From contig NZ_JBHLUH010000009.1 of the NCBI RefSeq assembly GCF_042433955.1, positions 372,001-436,000 on the forward strand: 64,000 bases of DNA, read 5' to 3'. The stretch is from Phytohabitans kaempferiae (GTDB lineage Bacteria > Actinomycetota > Actinomycetes > Mycobacteriales > Micromonosporaceae). Numbering within the stretch: the stretch's first letter is position 1; each line of letters starts with the position of its first letter. The notes below the pieces were generated by a model. The model worked only from the letters and a program-made list of their open reading frames with translations, did not search any database and had not been told where the DNA came from. A program made the translations under genes and the position numbers. This document shows, piece by piece, positions 58,152 through 64,000 of the stretch.

Positions 58152-58900
58152 CCACTCCCCTGCCCGACCTGCTCGACCTCCGCGGCGCGCACGCGCTGGT
58201 GACCGGCGCGGCGCGCGGGATCGGCCGCGCGGTCGTCGCCCGGCTGCTGGAGGCCGGCGCGCGGGTCACGGCAGTGGACCTGGCGCAATGCCCCGCCGAT
58301 CTCGCCGGCGCCGCGCTCACCTGGCACCGCGCCGACGTGCGGGACGCGGCGGCCGCCGCCCGGATCGTGGACTCGGCCGGCGGGCTCTCGGTGCTGGTCA
58401 ACAACGCCGGCGTGTACCCCCTGGCGGCCTGGGACGACGTCGACGACGACGCCTGGGCGGCCGCGCTCGACGTCAACCTCACCAGCGCCGCCCGGTACTC
58501 CCGGCTGGCCGGCGACCGGATGCGCCGGAGCGGCACGGCCGGCGCGATCGTCAACGTCTCGTCGGTCGCCGCCGTCCGCCCGGTGCCGATGCTCGTGCCG
58601 TACGGCGTCGCGAAGGCGGCCGTGCGGCAGCTGACCCGGGCGCTGGCGGTCGAGTACGCGCCGGCCGGCATCCGGGTCAACACGGTGACCCCGGGCGGGG
58701 TACGGACCGAGGGCGCGGCCGTCGCGCGGGAGCAGGCGCGGGCGCGGCCCGACGCCGGCTTCCGGACCGGCGCGCCGCCGCTGGGCGGGCCCGGTACGCC
58801 GGACGACGCCGCCCGGGCGGTCCTCTACTTCGCATCGCCGATGAGCCGGTACGTGACCGGCGCCGAACTGGTCGTCGACGGCGGCTCGCTGCTGAGCTGA
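58148..58900 (+). CDS. Short-chain dehydrogenase/reductase
   Basis: A 250-residue SDR: VTGAARGIGRAVVARLLEAG, AVDLAQCPADLA (NAD type), NNAGVYPLAAWDDV, the serine in NVSSVAAVRPVPMLV, and YGVAKAAVRQLTRALAVEYA. GTG 58148 overlaps the stop of the fused transporter gene by 4 nt, so it is cotranscribed with the importer and presumably controlled by the operator at 53428. It is followed by an NTF2-fold gene. Confidence 0.88.
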   Translation: MTTPLPDLLDLRGAHALVTGAARGIGRAVVARLLEAGARVTAVDLAQCPADLAGAALTWHRADVRDAAAAARIVDSAGGLSVLVNNAGVYPLAAWDDVDDDAWAAALDVNLTSAARYSRLAGDRMRRSGTAGAIVNVSSVAAVRPVPMLVPYGVAKAAVRQLTRALAVEYAPAGIRVNTVTPGGVRTEGAAVAREQARARPDAGFRTGAPPLGGPGTPDDAARAVLYFASPMSRYVTGAELVVDGGSLLS

Positions 58901-58952
58901 CCGCGTGGATTTCGCCGCTGACCTGACAGCCGTGGATGAGGAGGCACCGGAG

Positions 58953-59411
58953 ATGACGGACGAGGCCCTGGACGAGCGCGTGGCGCGGCTGCTGGACGAG
59001 CGCGACATCCTCGCGACGCTCAACGGCTACGCCCACGCGATGGACTACCACGACGAGGCGACCTGGGTCGACGCCTTCACCGAGGACGCGGTCTTCGACG
59101 TGGTCGACTCGGTCTCCGGCGTACGCGTGCACCGCGAGGAGGGGCGCGAGGAGCTGGCCCGCTACATCGCCAACTACCCGAGCCCGCCGCCGTACCGCAA
59201 GCACGTCATGGTCAACCCCGTGGTGACCGTGGACGGGCGCACGGCGACGGTCCGGGCGTACTGGATCCTGCTCGAACGCATGGCCGGCAAGGGCCTGCCC
59301 GAGCTGGTCGCGTTCGGCGCCTACCGCGACCGGCTGGTCAAGCAGGACGACGGCAAGTGGCGCATCGTCGAACGCTTCGGCGACGTGGAGGCCAACGCCC
59401 GCGTGCCCTGA
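58953..59411 (+). CDS. SnoaL-like (NTF2-fold) protein
   Basis: A 152-residue SnoaL-like protein: LDERDILATLNGYAHAMDYH, TWVDAFTEDAVFDVVDSVSG, HVMVNPVVTVDGRTATVRAY and AYRDRLVKQDDGKWRIVERF. Start ATG 58953 is 8 nt after GAGGAGG (58938-58944); an in-frame GTG at 58905 is less likely. With the preceding SDR it repeats the SDR/NTF2 pairing seen at 33818-35154. It is the last gene of the importer operon; from here on the genes look housekeeping. Confidence 0.8.
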   Translation: MTDEALDERVARLLDERDILATLNGYAHAMDYHDEATWVDAFTEDAVFDVVDSVSGVRVHREEGREELARYIANYPSPPPYRKHVMVNPVVTVDGRTATVRAYWILLERMAGKGLPELVAFGAYRDRLVKQDDGKWRIVERFGDVEANARVP

Positions 59412-59472
59412 GCCTCCCTGCCATAGACAGCTCCCGATATTGTTCAACCCGCCCGCCACCGTGGGTGGCCGC

Positions 59473-60150
59473 TCAGTACGAGCCGGTGTCCTCCGAGCGG
59501 GCCCACGCGGCGCAGGGGTCGCCGTACCGGCCCTTGATGTAGCCGAGGCCCCACTTGATCTGCGTCACCGGGTTGGTCTGCCAGTCGGCGCCCGCCGAGA
59601 CCATCTTCCCGCCCGGGTATGCCTGCGGGATGCCGTACGCACCGGAGGACGGGTTGCGGGCCTTGTGGTTCCAGCCGCTCTCCTTCGTCCACAGCTTGTC
59701 CAGGCAGGGCATCTGGTCGAGTCCGAACCCGCTGCTCAGCAGCAGCGCGCAACCGGTCTTGCGGTTGCCGCTGTAGACGTTGCAGGAGGCCGGGATCGGC
59801 CCGGCGAACGGCGGCGGCTCCGCCTTGGCCAGCTCGTCCGCGCGCTTCTTGCGGTTGGCCGCGTCGGTCGCCTTCTGGGCCCGCTGGGCCTCCGTCCGCG
59901 CCACGGCGGCCGCCTTCTCCGCCGCGATCCGCTCGGCCTCGCGGTGGCGTGCGGTCGCCGCCGTGTACTCCCGGTGACGCCGCTTGAGGTAGGCGGCCTC
60001 CTCCTGGCCGGCGTCGGCGGTCAGCTGCGCGGTAATCTCCCGCCGCCGGTCCTCCCGGTCCTGGCCCAGCTGGTAGCCGCCGCCCACGCCCGCCACGAGC
60101 AGCGCGAAGGCCAACGCCCGGATGCCGAACCGGCGCCACAGCCGACCCAT
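59473..60150 (-). CDS. Exported transglycosylase-like protein
   Basis: A 225-residue protein: an N-terminal membrane segment (IRALAFALLVAGVGGGYQLG), a coiled-coil-like arginine/alanine-rich stretch (residues 30-110), and a C-terminal lysozyme-like domain with CLDKLWTKESGWNHKARNPS, where the glutamate is the probable catalytic residue, followed by GAYGIPQAYPGGKM and IKWGLGYIKGRYGDPCAAWA. It would cut peptidoglycan glycan strands outside the membrane and is typical of actinobacterial cell-wall hydrolases. It is unrelated to the neighbouring catabolic genes. Confidence 0.88.
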   Translation of the reverse strand: MGRLWRRFGIRALAFALLVAGVGGGYQLGQDREDRRREITAQLTADAGQEEAAYLKRRHREYTAATARHREAERIAAEKAAAVARTEAQRAQKATDAANRKKRADELAKAEPPPFAGPIPASCNVYSGNRKTGCALLLSSGFGLDQMPCLDKLWTKESGWNHKARNPSSGAYGIPQAYPGGKMVSAGADWQTNPVTQIKWGLGYIKGRYGDPCAAWARSEDTGSY

Positions 60151-60264
60151 GAAGTGGTCCTCCGTCCGGTATGCGGGTACACCGCCGAGGATCCTGTCAC
60201 AGTCCCCCCGCCCGCGCCTGCCCTCCCCGCGCCACCAGCGAGTACGCCGGTGCTTGGCCAGTCG

Positions 60265-61275
60265 TCAGCTCAGCGTGACCACCTTCAGGTCGTCACGGTT
60301 GCCGTGTTCGATCGCCACCACGCGCTTGCCGTCGGGCGCCACGCTGAGTGCGCCGAAGAGGCCGCCGGCGAGCTTCTGGACCGCGCCGCCTTCCGGGCGG
60401 ATCAGCCACAGTCCTGAGTCGCCGGAGCGGGCAACGCTCACCACGACCGCGGAGTCGTCGCCGGAGACCGTCGTGGCACGTACGTCGGTGAAGCCGGAGG
60501 CGAGCGTCCGTACCCCCTGGTCGGCGACGGTCATCGCGCAGAGCCAGGAGGCGGAGAGGCGCCTGTCGTCGGTGTCGGAGACCCCCGCGGCGGCTCCGGA
60601 GGCAAAGAAGTAGAGCCGCTGTCCGGTCGAGTCGACGGCCGGCCACCCCGCGTCGCCCATCGTGGTGCAGTCGAGCTGCCTCCCGAGCCTGAAGTAGGCG
60701 TCAGCCCACCAGTGCCTCCCGTCGACGCTCAGCTCGCTCTGGAAGCGGCCCACTCCGCCACCGTTTGCCGGCGCGAGCGACCAGCAGGCGTTGACCTCGT
60801 TGCTTCGCGAGACGAATCCTTGGTTGGTCCTCGGATCCCAGGCCACGTGGCTCAGCTTCTCCGGGAAGCGCGCCAGCGAGGCGGTCACCTCGCCGTCGAC
60901 GACCGTGACCAGTTCGGTGCCGGGCTCCTTGCCGGAGCCGCAGTCGCGAGCCGCGACCATCGTGCCGTCGGCGCCGCGGCTGAAGAACTGGTAGGTCGGC
61001 TCGGCACAGGCTTCGCTCGCGAGAGACAGCGGCTCGGGCCGACCACCTGGTCGCTGCCGCCACAGCTCGTCCGGGGCGTCATACAGATCTTCTATGAAGT
61101 AGATCCATCCGTCGTTCGACCACGCGACACTCGAAATGGCACGCGGGCTGATCGCTTCAAGAGCGCGGGGGGCCACCGCGCCGCAGCCGGCCACCGCCAG
61201 CGTGACGGCACAGAGACAGACCGCCCTCAGCCAACGCGAGCGCCGGACGCCGGCGGTCTTCAGCACGCCGCGCAC
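60265..61275 (-). CDS. Beta-propeller lipoprotein of unknown function
   Basis: A 336-residue lipoprotein. Signal LRAVCLCAVTLAVAGCG with the lipobox cysteine at 31. The mature part has recurring strands such as ISSVAWSNDGWIYFIEDLYD, KLSHVAWDPRTNQGFVSRSN, AVDSTGQRLYFFASG and LSVAPDGKRVVAIEHGN, like TolB/WD-type beta-propeller blades. No catalytic motif. GTG 61275 is the start. It stands alone and is divergent from the RpiB-like gene across 62 nt. Confidence 0.78.
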   Translation of the reverse strand: MRGVLKTAGVRRSRWLRAVCLCAVTLAVAGCGAVAPRALEAISPRAISSVAWSNDGWIYFIEDLYDAPDELWRQRPGGRPEPLSLASEACAEPTYQFFSRGADGTMVAARDCGSGKEPGTELVTVVDGEVTASLARFPEKLSHVAWDPRTNQGFVSRSNEVNACWSLAPANGGGVGRFQSELSVDGRHWWADAYFRLGRQLDCTTMGDAGWPAVDSTGQRLYFFASGAAAGVSDTDDRRLSASWLCAMTVADQGVRTLASGFTDVRATTVSGDDSAVVVSVARSGDSGLWLIRPEGGAVQKLAGGLFGALSVAPDGKRVVAIEHGNRDDLKVVTLS

Positions 61276-61337
61276 TCTACCGGCGGAGCGGGGTGGTGGC
61301 CGGAGGCCCGGCTCATCACCGGTCGTATGCTGACGGC

Positions 61338-61769
61338 GTGCGTATCGCGTTCGGGGCCGACGACGACAACGAGACCACCAGGGCGGTGGTCGACTACCTG
61401 TCCGGGCTCGGCGAGGTGGTCCGGGTCGGCGCCGACGAGCCGTGGCCGAGGATCGGCGCCGCGGTGGGCCGCGCGGTGACCTCCGGCGCCGCCGAGTTCG
61501 GTGTGGTGATGTGCTGGACCGGCACCGGCACCGCCATCGCGGCCAACAAGGTGCCGGGCGTGCGGGCGGCGCTGGCCTGGGAGCCGTGGATCGCCACCGG
61601 CGCTCGACTGTGGAACGACGCCAACGTGCTCGCGCTGAGCCTCAAGCGCCTCGCCCCGGATGTCGCCGTCGAGGTGGCCCGCGCCTTCTTCGAAGCACCT
61701 GCCCCCGACCCCGACGAGGCCGACAACATCGCCCTGCTGTCCAGATTGGACGTAGACGAGGCGCCCTGA
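61338..61769 (+). CDS. RpiB/LacAB-family sugar-phosphate isomerase
   Basis: A 143-residue RpiB-like protein: RIAFGADDDNETTRAVVDYL, GAAEFGVVMCWTGTGTAIAA with the cysteine at the position used for catalysis in RpiB, NKVPGVRAALAWEPW and WNDANVLALSLKRLA. It probably interconverts ribose/ribulose 5-phosphate or related sugars in the cytoplasm. GTG 61338 lies 6 nt after a -10 TATGCT (61326-61331), so it looks leaderless. The glycine of the usual CGTG motif is replaced by tryptophan. Confidence 0.85.
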   Translation: MRIAFGADDDNETTRAVVDYLSGLGEVVRVGADEPWPRIGAAVGRAVTSGAAEFGVVMCWTGTGTAIAANKVPGVRAALAWEPWIATGARLWNDANVLALSLKRLAPDVAVEVARAFFEAPAPDPDEADNIALLSRLDVDEAP

Positions 61770-61778
61770 CGCCCGTCG

Positions 61779-62333
61779 CTACTTCAGCTCCCCTTCGAGC
61801 AGACCCATCGTGTACTTGTCGAGCCAGCGGCCGTCGCGGCGAAAGACCTCCCGCAGCCGCCCCTCCTCGACGAACCCCACCTTCCGGTAGACGCTCAGCG
61901 CCGCCTCGTTCTCCACCACGACGGTGAGCGTCACCTTGTGCAGGCGCATCGCCTCGAAGCCGTACCGGCACGCCGCGCGCACCGCGTCGGTGGCCAGGCC
62001 CCTGCCCCAGTACTCCTTCTCGCCCAGGTAGATGTCGAGGTCGGCGCAACCGATCTCGGGCGCCGCGCCGGAGAGGCGGACCAGCCCGACCAGGCGCCGG
62101 CCACCGCCCGCTCCCCCGGCTCCGGGGTCAGCCGGCGCCTCGATGCCGAAGAGCACGTCGTCGTATCCGTTACGCGGCCGCTCCTGGAGCCACGCGCGTA
62201 CCCTCGCGAGCGGCTGCGCGTATCCCGCGTCCATCCACCGCATCACCTCGGGGTCGTGGTTCCACCGCCACAGCGCCTCCGCGTCTTCCGGCTCCATCGC
62301 CCGCAGCCGCACCCGCTCACCGGTGACGAACAC
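61779..62333 (-). CDS. GNAT-family N-acetyltransferase (RimJ-like)
   Basis: A 184-residue GNAT acetyltransferase: VRLRAMEPEDAEALWRWNHD at the N-terminus, LDIYLGEKEYWGRGLATDAV with the acetyl-CoA-binding loop, and KVTLTVVVENEAALSVYRKV. It transfers an acetyl group from acetyl-CoA to an amine, perhaps a protein N-terminus or an antibiotic. It is convergent with the RpiB-like gene, separated by 9 nt. A glycine-rich insert (PGAGGAGGGRR) replaces the usual loop before the fourth strand. Confidence 0.87.
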   Translation of the reverse strand: MFVTGERVRLRAMEPEDAEALWRWNHDPEVMRWMDAGYAQPLARVRAWLQERPRNGYDDVLFGIEAPADPGAGGAGGGRRLVGLVRLSGAAPEIGCADLDIYLGEKEYWGRGLATDAVRAACRYGFEAMRLHKVTLTVVVENEAALSVYRKVGFVEEGRLREVFRRDGRWLDKYTMGLLEGELK

Positions 62334-62708
62334 GCCACTCCCCCGTCCCGTCCCGCGTCTTAGCCGCGCGGCGACAGCCCGAATCTAGAGGATCCGTCGA
62401 TCCCACAAGACAGATTTTTGGGCTACCGCGACGTCCGCCGCGGTCGAGACCGCCGCTCCCGCAGCCCCACCCTCCGCGCCCCCACAACCCCACCCCTGCC
62501 CCCTAATCCGATGACCATGGGATGCGCAACGACATTTCGGGCGAAACCTGCGGCAGACACCATGATCACCGCCGCAGAACCCATGGTCATCCGGCTAGGA
62601 CCTGGGGGCGCCTGGCGGGCTCGGTGGTGGTGAGCTTTTCCGGGGCGAGGGGGTGACAGGTCGTAAGACCGCTGCGGGCACGCGCCGACAGGTCTACGGT
62701 GGTGGGCG
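62334..62708. other. Repeat-bearing intergenic gap
   Basis: A 375-nt stretch with no supported gene. It contains an inverted copy (copy D) of the 67-bp repeat near 62415-62480, sharing on the minus strand GGGCTGCGGGAGCGGCGGTC and GTCGCGGTAGCCC, and immediately beyond it the second copy of the 82-bp element (62510-62591). The two families therefore occur side by side here and within 1 kb of each other at 22850-23902. Confidence 0.75.
62510..62591 (-). repeat. 82-bp element with terminal inverted repeats, copy 2
   Basis: Same length as copy 1 (22850-22931) and inverted relative to it. Ends GATGACCATGGG and CCCATGGTCATC form perfect 12-bp terminal inverted repeats. Five base differences from copy 1 were counted. 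In the open frame that begins ATG on the minus strand at 62590, three are silent and two swap isoleucine and threonine at two positions. The conserved peptide would begin MTMGSAAVIMVSAAGF. Confidence 0.85.
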
Positions 62709-62981
62709 ATGGCGCCCGAGGATTCGACATGTATGGACTGCGGCGGTCTGGTCACCGCCGAGCGGGTCAGCGCGCACCCCAGCGGCATCACCATCGAATA
62801 CGGCGAGTGCCTGGCCTGCGGGTCGAGGCTGCGCCGGATACTGGCCTCGGGCATCGACGCGCCGGCGGAGCCGCCCGGGCCGTGGATGGCCATCGCCGCG
62901 CCGCGGGCCGCACCCCGCAGGCGGCACCGCAGCCTGACCCGACCCCCGCGAGGCGTCGGCACACGCCGCCCCGGCCGCTAG
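62709..62981 (+). CDS. Small zinc-ribbon-like protein of unknown function
   Basis: A 90-residue open frame with two CxxC pairs, CMDCGG and CLACGS, 23 residues apart, as in zinc ribbons. The C-terminal 35 residues are arginine/proline-rich and basic. No ribosome site is obvious. The cysteine spacing and the clean N-terminal part support a real gene, but no role can be given. Confidence 0.5.
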   Translation: MAPEDSTCMDCGGLVTAERVSAHPSGITIEYGECLACGSRLRRILASGIDAPAEPPGPWMAIAAPRAAPRRRHRSLTRPPRGVGTRRPGR

Positions 62982-63122
62982 CCGGGTCGCCCTTCGGAGT
63001 CGCTGGCTCGCGGCTGACCAGTGCCCCGCGGGCATCGCCCCGCGCGGGCGAGGTCGGTGGCGCGGGAGACGACCGCGGGCGGCTCAGATGACCCGCCCGC
63101 GGTGTCCACTGTGGGCATCTGG

Positions 63123-64000
63123 TCAGGGGCCGGTCCAGAGGCGGGCGGAGGCGACGCGGGCCAGCCGCTCGAGGATCGCGTCGCTGGCTCCGGTGTACCC
63201 GTCGATGCTCAGGCTGAGCGTGTCGCGTCCGCGCCGGGCCAGCAGGAACCCGCTGCTCAGCACGGTCGCCTCGTCGCCGATCCCGGCCACCTGCCGGCTG
63301 GTCACGCCGTCGACCGAGGCGAAGTTCTCGATCTGGCGCCGGTGGTCGTCACGGGCCGCCCGCTCGTCCGGATGGCGAGTGGAGTGCATCTCGATCCAGA
63401 CGTCGTCGCGCCCGGTCCAGATGCACGCGCCGTCCACCGGCGTGCTCTTCTCGACGGCGGGGCCGAGCGGCTCGGCCAGGTCGGCATCGGTCAGCGCCTC
63501 ACACAGGTAGCTCCCACCACTCGGCGGCGGCGCAGCGCGTTCCGGGTCGAAGATCCGGTCCTTGACCCACCGGCGCTCGTCGGTGAGCCACTCGTACCGC
63601 GCCGCCCCGGATGGCTGCTCGTGGAGGTGGTGCATGGTGACGGTGAGCTCGTGCGTGGCCGGCCTGCCGTTGACGGTCAACCGGACGGTGATCGTGAGGA
63701 CCACCACGTCGGCGTCGCTCGTGTTCGCCCGGCTCCGGGTCACGTAGAAGGGGAGGCGGACGTGCTCACCGGCGGCGACGTTCATGATCTTGTCGCGGAG
63801 GGCGTCCGGTGGCGTGTCGTACTCCACCGGGAAGACCTCGGCGCCTCGCTCAAGGGTCACGACGGGCGCCTGGGTGAAGTAGTCCTCGCCGTGCACGGCG
63901 ATGTCTTCGGAGAAGGCGTCGTCGCCGGGGAGCGGTATCCAGCGATTGCGCCAGTCGGAGGTGTCGCACTGGACGATCGTCTTCGCGGTCGGCGGGCGGC
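63123..64000 (-). CDS. Hypothetical protein, 5' end beyond the window
   Basis: The minus-strand frame is open from the window edge at 64000 to the TGA at 63123, at least 291 residues. Visible: WRNRWIPLPGDDAFSEDIAV, a beta-rich stretch with VVVLTITVRLTVNGRPATHE, and a C-terminal part containing PPPSGGSYLCEALTDADLAE, ACIWTGRDDVWIEMHSTRHP and GIGDEATVLSSGFLLARRGR. The C-terminal segment, with GIGDEA and cysteine-bearing blocks, resembles domains of actinobacterial lipoproteins and DUF3558-like proteins, but the match is not firm. An internal GTG at 63896 could be a start but the frame clearly continues upstream. Confidence 0.7.
   Translation of the reverse strand, partial: RPPTAKTIVQCDTSDWRNRWIPLPGDDAFSEDIAVHGEDYFTQAPVVTLERGAEVFPVEYDTPPDALRDKIMNVAAGEHVRLPFYVTRSRANTSDADVVVLTITVRLTVNGRPATHELTVTMHHLHEQPSGAARYEWLTDERRWVKDRIFDPERAAPPPSGGSYLCEALTDADLAEPLGPAVEKSTPVDGACIWTGRDDVWIEMHSTRHPDERAARDDHRRQIENFASVDGVTSRQVAGIGDEATVLSSGFLLARRGRDTLSLSIDGYTGASDAILERLARVASARLWTGP

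Noticed and set aside
1..64000. tRNA, rRNA, transposase, phage or origin sequences
   Set aside because: None recognised on either strand. No riboswitch pattern could be supported either.

Overview
The window is very GC-rich, uses GTG starts heavily and packs genes into operons with 1-8 bp stop/start overlaps. This points to an actinobacterium. The gene families and repeat style suggest the Micromonosporaceae, but that placement is an inference.

Core theme: degradation of the steroid C/D rings. Positions 1949-12422 hold a set matching the mycobacterial KstR2 regulon, which degrades HIP, the two-ring propionate left after the steroid A and B rings are removed. It contains an acyl-CoA ligase, an LLM-class flavin oxidoreductase, an enoyl-CoA hydratase-like protein, two acyl-CoA dehydrogenases (one a clear FadE31), EchA20, IpdF, IpdC, IpdB, IpdA and the repressor KstR2. 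Palindromes close to AnCAAGnnCTTGnT, the KstR2 operator, recur at nine places between 8999 and 53441, so one regulon seems to span about 45 kb. A second KstR2-like repressor lies at 45157-45849.

Layout: 1-1871, partial GH92 mannosidase. 1949-12422, HIP genes. 12435-20753, a peptide/nickel-type ABC importer (permeases on +, ATPases and binding protein on -) with a KstD-like flavoprotein and two small proteins. 20949-22762, LLM oxidoreductase and SDR. 22763-23941, a gene-poor, repeat-rich gap. 23942-31544, thiolase and a divergent operon with a probable 3-hydroxybenzoate 6-hydroxylase, aldehyde dehydrogenase, phytoene-desaturase-like oxidoreductase, SDR and a Pht5-like protein. 31590-33461, a secreted protein. 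33818-45849, a second peptide-type ABC importer split around SDRs, NTF2-fold proteins and an aminotransferase, ending at the second repressor. 45880-52348, a flavoprotein/ferredoxin pair, an SRPBCC protein, the gentisate pathway (dioxygenase, maleylpyruvate isomerase, fumarylpyruvate hydrolase) and an IclR regulator. 52493-59411, an SDR, a branched-chain-type ABC importer with fused permease-ATPase, and an SDR/NTF2 pair. 59473-64000, ordinary genes (transglycosylase, lipoprotein, RpiB-like, GNAT, zinc ribbon, partial unknown).

How it may work together (inference): importers induced with the HIP genes bring in partly degraded steroids or similar cyclic acids. SDRs, NTF2-fold proteins and flavoenzymes modify the rings. 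The ligase, dehydrogenases, hydratases, IpdAB and thiolase carry out CoA-dependent ring opening and beta-oxidation. The hydroxylase and gentisate genes add an aromatic branch. No Mce4 transporter, hsa genes or kstR1 are seen here.

The window is also rich in short repeats: an 82-bp element with terminal inverted repeats (two copies), a 67-bp family (four copies), a repeat that supplies N-terminal codons of one hydratase, and 3'-end tandem triplications at two convergent gene junctions.
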